Shown here: positions 6,256 through 13,920 of the stretch, in pieces
Layout: each line of letters begins with the position of its first letter
Numbering within the stretch: the stretch's first letter is position 1
Origin: Clostridiaceae bacterium
GTDB lineage: Bacteria; Bacillota; Clostridia; Oscillospirales; Acutalibacteraceae
Assembly (NCBI GenBank): GCA_016292455.1
Contig: JAEDIL010000042.1
Coordinates: 1-15,188, forward strand
DNA length: 15,188 bases
Reading direction: 5' to 3'
The notes under the pieces: model-generated
What the model saw: the letters and a program-made list of their open reading frames with translations, nothing else
Told to the model about the DNA's origin: nothing
Databases searched by the model: none
Made by a program: the position numbers and the translations under genes

Positions 6256-7836
6256 ATGTGTTCAATTATGGGTTATTGCGGCGATTCTCTGCCGCTTGAA
6301 GAATTAAAAAAAGGCTTTGAAAAAACAAAGTCAAGAGGTCCCGATATGTCCCGTGTTATTGAAACGGGAAAGGGCGTTCTCGGCTTCCATCGTCTTTCAA
6401 TAATGGGTATTGACGAGAGCGGAATGCAGCCTTTTGAAAGGAACGGAAGCTTTGTGGTCTGCAACGGCGAGCTTTATGGTTTCAGAAGGCTGAAAGAGGA
6501 GCTTCGCAAAAAAGGGTACACATTCAGAAGCGACTCCGATTGCGAACTGCTGCTGCCGCTTTATGAGGAATACGGAACAGAAATGTTTTCAAAGCTCGAC
6601 GCAGAATTTGCACTCATTATTTATGACGGAAAGGCCGGCAAATATATAGCTGCCCGTGACCCGATAGGCATAAGACCGCTTTATTACGGTCTTGACAAGG
6701 CGGGAGAGATTATTTTTGCAAGCGAGGCAAAAAACCTTGTCGGTCTGACAGAGGTGATCATGCCGTTCCCTCCCGGACATTATTATATGGACGGAAAGTT
6801 CACCTGCTACTGCGACATCAGCGTGCCGCACGAGACGATTTATGATGATGTTGAAACCGCTTGCCGGAATATCCGCGAAAAGCTTGTTGCCGGAATTGAA
6901 AAGCGCCTTGACTCCGACGTTCCTGTTGGCTTTTTGCTTTCCGGCGGACTTGATTCCTCTCTGGTTTGCAGTGTTGCCGCAAAGCTTTCAAAGAAAAAAA
7001 TCAAAACCTTTGCAATCGGAATGAGTACCGACGCTATTGACCTGAAATACGCCAAAGAGGTTGCCGAATATATCGGTTCGGACCACACCGAGGTAATTAT
7101 TACCGAGGAAGATGTTATTGCGGCTTTGCCGAAAGTCGTCGCTTTGCTCGGAACGTATGATATTACAACCATCAGAGCTTCGATAGGAATGTACCTCGTC
7201 TGCAAATACATCCATGAAAACACCGATTTGAGAGTTATTTTGACCGGTGAAATTTCCGACGAGCTGTTCGGATACAAATATACCGACTTTGCGCCCTCGG
7301 CAGAGGAGTTCCAGAAAGAGGCTCAGAAGCGTGTTCACGAGCTTCACATGTATGATGTTCTGCGCGCAGACCGCTGTATTTCCGTCAACTCTCTTGAAGC
7401 GCGTGTTCCGTTCGGCGATCTTGCTTTCGTGAAGTATGTTATGGCTCTTGATCCCGAAATCAAGATGAATAAGTATAACAAGGGCAAATATCTTCTCCGT
7501 CATGCTTTTGTGGGCGATTGGCTGCCGGAAAACATTCTCATGCGTGAAAAAGCTGCGTTCTCCGATGCTGTCGGTCATTCAATGGTGGATGATCTCAAAG
7601 CCTTTGCTGAAAAGACATACAGTGACGCAGAGTTTGAAGAAAAAAGGAAAAAGTATACGTTTGCAACGCCGTTCACAAAAGAATCGCTGCTTTACCGCGA
7701 GCTTTTTGAAAAGTATTATCCCGGTCAGGCAAGAATGGTTGCTGATTTCTGGATGCCGAACAAAAACTGGGAGGGCTGCAACGTCAGCGATCCGTCTGCA
7801 CGCGTTCTTTCAAACTATGGTGACAGCGGAAAGTAA
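6256..7836 (+). CDS. asnB: Asparagine synthase (glutamine-hydrolysing)
   Basis: Converts aspartate, glutamine and ATP to asparagine. 526 residues, slightly shorter than Escherichia coli AsnB (554). The N-terminal class II amidotransferase domain starts with nucleophile Cys2 once Met is removed (MCSIMGY), then HRLSIMG (Arg46), CNGELY (69-74) and SDSDCELLL (92-100). The synthetase domain begins with the PP-loop LLSGGLDSSLV (227-237) and keeps LTGEISDELFGY and the SLEARVPFGD block, with a K-G-K-Y-LLR motif after it. The start has AAAGGCGG about 10 bases upstream and lies 15 bases after the glnN stop with no promoter or terminator between, so the genes form an operon: GlnN supplies glutamine and AsnB spends it. 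Control by the glnN leader attenuator is inferred. Confidence 0.96.
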   Translation: MCSIMGYCGDSLPLEELKKGFEKTKSRGPDMSRVIETGKGVLGFHRLSIMGIDESGMQPFERNGSFVVCNGELYGFRRLKEELRKKGYTFRSDSDCELLLPLYEEYGTEMFSKLDAEFALIIYDGKAGKYIAARDPIGIRPLYYGLDKAGEIIFASEAKNLVGLTEVIMPFPPGHYYMDGKFTCYCDISVPHETIYDDVETACRNIREKLVAGIEKRLDSDVPVGFLLSGGLDSSLVCSVAAKLSKKKIKTFAIGMSTDAIDLKYAKEVAEYIGSDHTEVIITEEDVIAALPKVVALLGTYDITTIRASIGMYLVCKYIHENTDLRVILTGEISDELFGYKYTDFAPSAEEFQKEAQKRVHELHMYDVLRADRCISVNSLEARVPFGDLAFVKYVMALDPEIKMNKYNKGKYLLRHAFVGDWLPENILMREKAAFSDAVGHSMVDDLKAFAEKTYSDAEFEEKRKKYTFATPFTKESLLYRELFEKYYPGQARMVADFWMPNKNWEGCNVSDPSARVLSNYGDSGK

Positions 7837-7880
7837 TTTTTTTCCAAGCTTCCGATTGTTTGCCGAAAATTGACTTGATG

Positions 7881-7925
7881 AAAAAGGAGCTGTAAAAAAC
7901 TTTTCGTTTTTTACAGCTCCTTTTT
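7881..7925 (+). terminator. Terminator after asnB
   Basis: A perfect 20-bp inverted repeat (arms 7881-7900 and 7906-7925, GGAGCTGTAAAAAAC core) with a 5-base loop TTTTC. The arms end in A5 and T5, so it works as a terminator on the plus strand and possibly also on the minus strand, separating the glnN-asnB operon from the tRNA region. Confidence 0.93.
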
Positions 7926-8069
7926 GTATGTGTTTTTACAGCCACTTTTTTTGTTGATTTTTGTTTGATGTTGGTGTAATATATTTAATAAAAAGCGGTG
8001 CTATTGTATCTGAATTTATATTACGGCTTCGGGCGGAAACTGTTTGAAAAATCAGTATTCTGACAAAAG

Positions 8070-8107
8070 AAAAAATCCTGAACCCTTATAAACAGACGGA
8101 TTCAGGA
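8070..8107 (-). terminator. Terminator of tRNA-Lys transcript
   Basis: On the minus strand TCCTGAATCC pairs with GGGTTCAGGA (8098-8107 with 8076-8085, one G-U pair), 12-base loop, followed by six T (8070-8075). It lies 10 bases past the tRNA 3' end. Between this and the asnB terminator (7926-8069) I see only AT-rich sequence with one promoter-like pair. Confidence 0.88.
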
Positions 8108-8116
8108 CTTATCTGA

Positions 8117-8192
8117 TGGTGATCCATCGGGGATTCGAACCCCGGACACCTTGATTAAAAGTCAAGTGCTCTGCCAACTGAGCTAATGAATC
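8117..8192 (-). tRNA. tRNA-Lys (anticodon TTT)
   Basis: A complete cloverleaf of 76 bases with encoded CCA. Acceptor arms GATTCAT and ATGGATC (one G-U), D arm GCTC/GAGC, anticodon arm CTTGA/TCAAG with loop CTTTTAA giving anticodon TTT, and T arm CGGGG/CCCCG with loop TTCGAAT. It decodes AAA/AAG. It is a single-gene unit with its own promoter and terminator. Confidence 0.98.
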
Positions 8193-8205
8193 AAACAGCT
8201 TGACT

Positions 8206-8234
8206 ATAATATATTATTTCCGACTGAATGTCAA
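8206..8234 (-). promoter_or_regulatory. Promoter of tRNA-Lys
   Basis: On the minus strand TTGACA (8229-8234), 17-base spacer, TATTAT (8206-8211), ending 13 bases before the tRNA 5' end. It is close to and divergent from the nagA promoter candidate. Confidence 0.85.
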
Positions 8235-8260
8235 GCCTTTTTGGAGATTTTTTCCGAAAT

Positions 8261-8289
8261 TTGCCGCATTTGTTTCGGTCAACTTTATT
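8261..8289 (+). promoter_or_regulatory. Candidate promoter of nagA
   Basis: TTGCCG (8261-8266), 17-base spacer, TTTATT (8284-8289), placing a start near 8296, just ahead of the nagA ribosome binding site. Both hexamers are imperfect. Confidence 0.4.
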
Positions 8290-8311
8290 CTTCTACAACC
8301 GGAGGTATTTT

Positions 8312-9418
8312 ATGCTTTTTTCAAAGATCAGATATGTCGACGAAAATTTTGAAATCCGGACCGGTAGTATTGAAACCGACGGCGGGCGGATTTCATCGCT
8401 TTCCGTATGCGGCGGTGAAAACGCCGACGGTCTTTTGGTTTTGCCGGGTTTTGTTGATATACATACCCATGGCGGAGATGGGGTGGACTGGTGCGATTGC
8501 TGTGAGTCTATGCTTCAAAAGCTTTCAATGTATTATGCAAAGCGCGGCGTCACCTCCGTCTGCCCGACTACGATGACGTTGCCGGAGAGTGAGCTTTCAC
8601 GGATTTTTGCCTCAATTGAAAGTGTAAAAGGCAACGAATGCGGCGCGTACATTCACGGCATAAACATGGAGGGACCGTACATTTCTTATGAAAAGCGCGG
8701 TGCGCAGAATCCCGGATACATCAGACCGGCGGACGAAAGCGAGTTTGACCGCCTGAACGCAATTTCAGAGATTATGCTTGTTGACCTTGCACCGGAGATG
8801 ACGGGGGCGCTCGGCTTTGCGAAAAATGTTTCAAAAAAAGCTGTGTGCAGTGTTGCGCACACAAACGCCTCCTTTGAGGAAGCCATAAAGGGCTTTGAAA
8901 ACGGATTTTGCCATGCAACCCATCTTTTCAATGCAATGACCGCCTTTGAAAGCCGCAGTCCGGGTGTTGTCGGCGCTGTTTTTTCCTCAGACAGCGTTAC
9001 CGCGGAGCTTATCTGCGACGGCTTTCACCTTGCGCCTGCAACGGTAAAGCTGGCGTTCAGAATTCTCGGCGCTGACCGAGCCGTTGCAATCAGCGATTCG
9101 CTCAGCAGTGCAGGCTGCACTGACGGAGAATATGTTCTCGGCGGACAAAAGGTCATTGTTAAAAATTCGCGTGCCCACCTTGAAAACGGAACAATTGCCG
9201 GCAGCACAACGAATCTTTTTGAAGAATTCAAAAACCTGCTTTCTTTCGGTGTTCCGTTCAGGGAGGCTCTTGCGTCCTGCACAATCAACCCGGCAAGAGT
9301 CATAGGCAAAGACGGCGTTTGCGGAAGCATCAGAGAGGGGAAGAATGCTGACCTTGTTTTTGTTGATGAAAAAATGACGGTTGTTCATGTCGTTATCAGA
9401 GGAAAAATGATTTTCTGA
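8312..9418 (+). CDS. nagA: N-acetylglucosamine-6-phosphate deacetylase
   Basis: Removes acetate from N-acetylglucosamine 6-phosphate in the cytoplasm, feeding amino sugar breakdown or cell-wall precursor recycling. 368 residues, near the usual 380. Amidohydrolase fold with DIHTHGGDG (His51, His53), metal ligand Glu120 in MEGPYIS, His183 (VAHTNAS), His204 (HATHLFNAM) and catalytic Asp262 (AISDSLSSAG), then GTIAGSTTNLFE and a NADLVFVDE C-terminus. The HTH pair suggests the two-metal Bacillus-type site rather than the E. coli single-metal form. The usual GAH after the glutamate loop reads GAQNP. The ATG at 8312 has GGAGGT 6 bases upstream; an in-frame extension to 8228 overlaps the promoter region and is rejected. 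No nagB or sugar transporter lies within the window, so it stands alone. Confidence 0.94.
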   Translation: MLFSKIRYVDENFEIRTGSIETDGGRISSLSVCGGENADGLLVLPGFVDIHTHGGDGVDWCDCCESMLQKLSMYYAKRGVTSVCPTTMTLPESELSRIFASIESVKGNECGAYIHGINMEGPYISYEKRGAQNPGYIRPADESEFDRLNAISEIMLVDLAPEMTGALGFAKNVSKKAVCSVAHTNASFEEAIKGFENGFCHATHLFNAMTAFESRSPGVVGAVFSSDSVTAELICDGFHLAPATVKLAFRILGADRAVAISDSLSSAGCTDGEYVLGGQKVIVKNSRAHLENGTIAGSTTNLFEEFKNLLSFGVPFREALASCTINPARVIGKDGVCGSIREGKNADLVFVDEKMTVVHVVIRGKMIF

Positions 9419-9419
9419 G

Positions 9420-9448
9420 TTGAAAAAGCCCGGCAAATATGCTATCAT
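9420..9448 (+). promoter_or_regulatory. Promoter ahead of apgM
   Basis: TTGAAA (9420-9425), 17-base spacer, TATCAT (9443-9448), starting 2 bases after the nagA stop. It predicts a start near 9455 and a leader of about 110 bases. It probably drives apgM and possibly the two-component genes that follow. Confidence 0.65.
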
Positions 9449-9488
9449 GATGTGAATTGTATTTCAAAATTTTCGGCAGAGGCAGTTT

Positions 9489-9554
9489 ATGACTTCAAAT
9501 GACCGGCTGCTGGCTGAAAGCGACATTCTGCGGCTTTTAAGTTTATTTTTATAA
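9489..9554 (+). CDS. Possible 21-residue leader peptide before apgM
   Basis: An ATG with AGAGG 6 bases upstream opens a 21-codon frame (MTSNDRLLAESDILRLLSLF plus L) whose TAA overlaps the apgM ribosome binding site (AAGAGGTG). That arrangement would allow translational coupling. It matches no family I know and is short enough to be chance. Confidence 0.25.
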   Translation: MTSNDRLLAESDILRLLSLFL

Positions 9555-9565
9555 GAGGTGTTTAT

Positions 9566-10771
9566 ATGAAATACGTTGTTGTTCTTTATGACGGAATGGC
9601 GGACTATCCGGTTCCCGCTCTCGGCGGAAAAACGCCGATGATGTGCGCCAAAAAGCCGGTTTTTGATTCGCTTGCGCAAAAGAGCGTTGTCGGTCTCGTC
9701 AAAACAGTTGACGATTCGCTTAAACCGGGCTCAGACGTTGCAAACATGAGCGTCATGGGCTTTGATCCGCTTAAATATTATACCGGTCGTTCTCCGCTTG
9801 AAGCTGTCAGCATCGGCGTGAAGCTGCGCGACGATGATGTAACGCTGCGCTGCAACCTTGTCACCCTTTCTGAGGACGAGCCTTATGAAAGCAAAACAAT
9901 GGTAGACTATTCTGCCGGCGACATTTCAACGGCGGAAGCGCAGGAGCTTATCAGAAGTGTTCAGGAGCATTTCGGAAACGAAAGATTTGCATATTATCCC
10001 GGCGTATCGTACCGGCACTGTCTTGTGGTTCACGGCGGAACGACCGAGCTCGGCAATATGACGCCGCCGCATGACATCAGCGGAAGGGTTATTACTTCAT
10101 ACCTTTCCGGAAGCGAAAACGCAAAAGAGCTTATTGCCATGATGAAGGAAAGCTATGACCTTTTGAAGAATCACCCCGTCAACAAAAAGCGTGTTGCCGA
10201 GGGCAAACGTCCGGCGAACTCAATCTGGCTTTGGGGCGAGGGCAAAAAACCGATGCTTCCTTCGTTTGAAAGCCTTTTCGGGCTCAAAGGAACCGTGGTT
10301 TCGGCGGTTGACCTTCTCAAAGGTATTGCGCTCAGTTCGGGAATGGAAGCCCCTGACGTTGAGGGTGCAACCGGCTATATTGACACGAATTTTGAAGGCA
10401 AGGCGCAGGCGGCTGTTGAAGCGCTTGAAAGCGGAAAGGACTTTGTTTACCTTCATTTTGAAGCGCCCGATGAATGCGGTCACAGAAATGAGCCGGAAAA
10501 CAAGGTTCGCGCAATTGAGCTTATTGATGAGCGCGTTCTTCCGATTATTCTGAAAGCACTTGAAAAATATGATGATTACAAAATCATGATTCTTCCGGAT
10601 CATCCGACCCCGATAGTCACAATGACTCACGCAAGAGATCCCGTTCCGTTTATGATTTACCACAAAAACGGCGCGGCTGAGGGCGTTGCTTCAATCAACG
10701 AAGAGACCGCGAAGGCAACGGGAGTTTTTGTTGAAAAGGGCTGTGAGCTTATGGGAATGTTTATTTCTTAA
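9566..10771 (+). CDS. apgM: Cofactor-independent phosphoglycerate mutase, archaeal type
   Basis: The ApgM family of the alkaline-phosphatase superfamily interconverts 3- and 2-phosphoglycerate with two metal ions; some bacterial members are thought to act as homoserine kinases instead. 401 residues, the usual length. Visible features: Asp9 in LYDGMADYP (metal), nucleophile Ser62 in SDVANMSVMGFDP, YYTGRSPLEA (71-80), HFEAPDECGH and the C-terminal ILPDHPTPIVTMTHARDPVPF metal block. AAGAGGTG lies before the ATG. No other glycolytic or threonine-pathway gene is nearby, so context does not decide between the two activities. The response regulator begins 31 bases downstream. Confidence 0.9.
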   Translation: MKYVVVLYDGMADYPVPALGGKTPMMCAKKPVFDSLAQKSVVGLVKTVDDSLKPGSDVANMSVMGFDPLKYYTGRSPLEAVSIGVKLRDDDVTLRCNLVTLSEDEPYESKTMVDYSAGDISTAEAQELIRSVQEHFGNERFAYYPGVSYRHCLVVHGGTTELGNMTPPHDISGRVITSYLSGSENAKELIAMMKESYDLLKNHPVNKKRVAEGKRPANSIWLWGEGKKPMLPSFESLFGLKGTVVSAVDLLKGIALSSGMEAPDVEGATGYIDTNFEGKAQAAVEALESGKDFVYLHFEAPDECGHRNEPENKVRAIELIDERVLPIILKALEKYDDYKIMILPDHPTPIVTMTHARDPVPFMIYHKNGAAEGVASINEETAKATGVFVEKGCELMGMFIS

Positions 10772-10802
10772 TCAGGCGTTTTGAAAATACAGGAGGTAAA
10801 AC

Positions 10803-11486
10803 ATGAGCAGAATACTTATCATTGATGATGACCGTGCAATTGCCAACCTTGTTTCCGATTCACTCGAAGACGAGGGCTTTGAAACAGTGATTTGTTCAGA
10901 CGGAAACGAAGCGTATGAATATATTGAAGCAAATGCGGGGGATATTTCACTCATTACGCTCGACATAATGATGCCGGGACTCAGCGGACTTGAACTTTGC
11001 AGAATGATCAGAAGCAAGGTGGATTGCCCGATTATCTTTGTTTCGGCAAAAGGCAAAACGCTTGACACCGTGCTTGGGCTTGAAATGGGCGGCGACGACT
11101 ATATTTCAAAGCCGTTCGTTGTTGAAGAACTTGTTGCGCGCGTAAAGGCGCACCTTCGCCGCGAACAGCGCAACCGTGACATTGATGAGGATGGCATTAT
11201 CCGCGTCGGAGACATCGAAATACACACAGGCTCCTTTGAGGTTTTCAAAAACTCAAAGCCGATTCAGTTTTCAACCCGTGAGTTTCAGCTTCTTCAATAT
11301 CTCATGGAGAACGCAGGAAAGGTGCTCACGCGCGAGCAGATTTTCAGCCATGTCTGGGACACGGAATTCGGTGATATAGGTACCGTTGCAGTCAATATCA
11401 AAAGCATCAGGGACAAGCTCGACCCGAACAACGAGTATATAAAAACCGTCTGGGGCGTCGGCTATAAGTTCGTAAAGACCCATTGA
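10803..11486 (+). CDS. OmpR/PhoB-family response regulator
   Basis: 227 residues: receiver domain (about 3-115) with acidic pair Asp8/Asp9, phosphoacceptor Asp54 (ITLDIMMPG), Ser81, Tyr100 and Lys103 (ISKPF), then a winged-helix DNA-binding domain (about 130-224) ending in the typical VNIKSIRDKLD and VWGVGYKF. All phosphorelay residues are present, unlike the ANTAR protein. AGGAGGT sits 5 bases before the ATG. It precedes its kinase by 17 bases, the classic paired arrangement. Its targets are unknown; the downstream LCP gene suggests an envelope role. Confidence 0.96.
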   Translation: MSRILIIDDDRAIANLVSDSLEDEGFETVICSDGNEAYEYIEANAGDISLITLDIMMPGLSGLELCRMIRSKVDCPIIFVSAKGKTLDTVLGLEMGGDDYISKPFVVEELVARVKAHLRREQRNRDIDEDGIIRVGDIEIHTGSFEVFKNSKPIQFSTREFQLLQYLMENAGKVLTREQIFSHVWDTEFGDIGTVAVNIKSIRDKLDPNNEYIKTVWGVGYKFVKTH

Positions 11487-11503
11487 CAAAGGGGAAGTAA
11501 ACG

Positions 11504-12787
11504 ATGTCAAAGGACAGAAAGGCTAATTTTGTTGTCATACTTCTGTTTCTGGGCGTTATTATTGCTTTTGCGTATTCATATAACGCTTCGGTAACTACAA
11601 CCGTAACAAACACGGCGTATAACGACAAGGCTAGCCTTCAAGTGTATAACAACGAGATAATAGAGAAGCTCTCAAACACAAAAAGCACCGATGAGTGGTC
11701 AGATATTATTGAGCAGTACCGCGATATAGTAATTGTTATTGAGGACGGCTCAAACAATATTATCACAAGAACAAAGGACCGCGACTGGACGGCGCTTGAC
11801 GTTAAGGTCAGAACGGCTTTTGAATATCACAACAAGGCGTATATGATTGTCTCCTCGGTGTATCTTCTGCGCAACTATGCCGCTGACAGCAAGGAGCTTG
11901 TCAAGTTTGTTTTCGCTGAATTCCTCATCGGAATTTCAGCGCTCTGTCTGCTTATTTTCATAATTTACACGATGATGCTTCGTCCTTACAGGACGTTCTA
12001 TCAGCTGATTGGCGAATATGAAAGGGGAAAAACTCTTTCGAAGCACCGCTTGCGCGGGTATATCGGAAAGGTGTATGACCGCTTTGTTTCGCTGACTCAT
12101 AATCTTGAACATCAGCAGAAAAATCAGCAGAGGATAATTGCTTCAATTTCTCATGACATCAAAACGCCGCTCACCTCAATTCTGGGCTATGCCGAACGCG
12201 TCAAAAACGGCAACATCAGCGAAAAGCGCAAGCTTGAATATCTTGACACGATTTATGAAAAGGCTCTCGAAATCCAGGAGCTTGTTGACGAGTTCGATGA
12301 ATACCTCGGATACAACATGACAAAGCAGGTCAGCACCGAAAAGGTTTCCATTCCGGAGATTGTCAGGGCGCTTGAAAGCGAATATGGCGCGGAGCTTGAA
12401 ATTAACGGAATCAGCTTTTCTGTTGTCAACAATGCCCCGAAAGCGTTCGTTAAGATAGACATTATGAAAATGCGCAGGGTTGTCGGCAACATTATTGGCA
12501 ACAGTGTTAAGCACATGCGTACCGATAATAAGAAAATTGTTGTCACAATCAGCTGTGACAGGGAAAAGGTATATTGCAATATCGCCGACAGCGGCGAAGG
12601 TGTTGAGGAAGAAAAGCTGGAAATAATTTTTGAACCTCTCTATACCTCGGACGAGGGCAGAAAGGTTGCCGGACTCGGACTTTCAATCTGCCGCGAAATT
12701 GTTGAAAGCCACGGCGGAAGCATTTACGCAAAACGAAGCGGGCTCGGCGGACTTGAAGTCTGCATCGAGCTTCAAAGAGTTAAATAA
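11504..12787 (+). CDS. Membrane sensor histidine kinase
   Basis: 427 residues, partner of the preceding regulator. Two membrane segments (about 8-25 and 134-157) flank a small extracytoplasmic sensor region of about 108 residues. No HAMP-like unit is obvious; a segment of about 50 residues leads directly to the HisKA dimerisation helix with His217 in SISHDIKTPLTSILGYAE. The ATPase domain has the N box around Asn333 (NIIGNSVKH), G1 DSGEGV (362-367), an F box IFEPLY and G2 GLGLSI (390-395). The signal is not apparent from sequence. AGGGGAAG precedes the ATG. Confidence 0.95.
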   Translation: MSKDRKANFVVILLFLGVIIAFAYSYNASVTTTVTNTAYNDKASLQVYNNEIIEKLSNTKSTDEWSDIIEQYRDIVIVIEDGSNNIITRTKDRDWTALDVKVRTAFEYHNKAYMIVSSVYLLRNYAADSKELVKFVFAEFLIGISALCLLIFIIYTMMLRPYRTFYQLIGEYERGKTLSKHRLRGYIGKVYDRFVSLTHNLEHQQKNQQRIIASISHDIKTPLTSILGYAERVKNGNISEKRKLEYLDTIYEKALEIQELVDEFDEYLGYNMTKQVSTEKVSIPEIVRALESEYGAELEINGISFSVVNNAPKAFVKIDIMKMRRVVGNIIGNSVKHMRTDNKKIVVTISCDREKVYCNIADSGEGVEEEKLEIIFEPLYTSDEGRKVAGLGLSICREIVESHGGSIYAKRSGLGGLEVCIELQRVK

Positions 12788-12841
12788 ACAGAAATCACAC
12801 CGCAAATCATCAGTGCCGGTGGTCAGAATCGGGGAAAGAAA

Positions 12842-13918
12842 ATGAAATTTAAAAGTTTTATATCAAAGCACAGGATACTGACAATTGTTGTTTCAGTAGT
12901 TCTTGTCCTTGTTCTCTCAACGGTCGGAACGATTGCTTATTTTTTGAGCAAGATAAATATAACCTATGACGGGGCTCCACCGCCACTCGCGCCGACAATC
13001 TCAACCGCGCCGTCCGGTGAGTCTGATGCAGACAAGGATGACCACGACATTGACACCCTTGGAAAAATTTCCAAGAAAAAAAAGAATGTTCTCAAAGACG
13101 CAGACGAAGATATTCGCGCAAACCTTGATGACACTAAGAAGTGGTACAGCGAGCAGGTGATGAATATAGCGCTGTTCGGCGTTGACTACGGAAGCAAAAG
13201 ATTTCCCCACGGTCGTTCAGACTCAATGATAATTGTTTCAATCAACAAAGCCGTGAACAAGGTCAAGCTGATTTCGCTTTCAAGAACAGCTTATGCCGCA
13301 ATTCCCGGCTATCCGAACACACGTCTCAGCCACGCACACGGCTACGGCGGCGCTTCGCTTGCCATTCAGGCAATTGAGCAGAACTATAAAATAAAGATTG
13401 ATAATTACATCGGCTGCTCGTTCCAGTCCTTTATCAAAATTATTGATGTTCTGGGCGGGGTTGATATTACGCTTTCAGACATTGAATCCAAAGCAATGAA
13501 GAAGTATAACAAGGGCTTCTGCGGAGCGGGAACCTATACTCTCAACGGCGACCTTGCGCTCAAATATGCCAGACTGCGTAAGATTGACACCGACCGCGAC
13601 AGAACGGGAAGACAGAGGAAGGTTTTGCTTTCGCTTGCTCAGAAATTCAGAAATATCACTGCGGCTCAGGCAATCGACTTTCTCAATCAGATTCTTCCTC
13701 TGGTTTCAACAGATTTCACAAGGGGCGAGATTGTCTATCAGCTCGCTTCCGCCCTCAGCTACCTCAAATGGGACATCAGTCAGTACCTTGTTCCTGCAAA
13801 GCCGTATCAGCTGGTGCTGAGAGATGGCTTTGAGGTAATAATAATGGACTGGGCTCACGAAGTTGACTATATTCATGAGCTTATGTATGAAAACGTAATA
13901 CCGCTCTATGAGGGATGA
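12842..13918 (+). CDS. LytR-CpsA-Psr (LCP) family envelope protein
   Basis: LCP proteins attach anionic glycopolymers such as teichoic acids or capsule to peptidoglycan on the outer face of the membrane. 358 residues: short cytoplasmic tail, one membrane segment (about 11-35), a Pro/Ser then acidic/lysine-rich linker (about 44-100), and the LCP domain (about 105-270) with NIALFGVD, GRSDSMIIVS (Asp127), KLISLSR (Arg148), the YGGASLAIQAIE block, and KYARLRKIDTDRDRTGRQRK (Arg-rich substrate motif, 241-260). The usual RDT after strand 'SxSR' reads RTA here, so an otherwise conserved aspartate is Thr149. GGGGAAAG lies upstream of the ATG, 54 bases after the kinase stop, so it is probably in the two-component operon and perhaps under its control. 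Confidence 0.92.
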   Translation: MKFKSFISKHRILTIVVSVVLVLVLSTVGTIAYFLSKINITYDGAPPPLAPTISTAPSGESDADKDDHDIDTLGKISKKKKNVLKDADEDIRANLDDTKKWYSEQVMNIALFGVDYGSKRFPHGRSDSMIIVSINKAVNKVKLISLSRTAYAAIPGYPNTRLSHAHGYGGASLAIQAIEQNYKIKIDNYIGCSFQSFIKIIDVLGGVDITLSDIESKAMKKYNKGFCGAGTYTLNGDLALKYARLRKIDTDRDRTGRQRKVLLSLAQKFRNITAAQAIDFLNQILPLVSTDFTRGEIVYQLASALSYLKWDISQYLVPAKPYQLVLRDGFEVIIMDWAHEVDYIHELMYENVIPLYEG

Positions 13919-13920
13919 AA

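Noticed and set aside
8076..8107. Plus-strand terminator or small RNA end at the hairpin beside the tRNA
   Set aside because: On the plus strand the stem is not followed by a T run; the T run is on the minus strand, matching the tRNA transcript.
8228..8311. In-frame extension of nagA
   Set aside because: It overlaps the tRNA promoter, lacks a ribosome binding site, and GGAGGT precedes the ATG at 8312.
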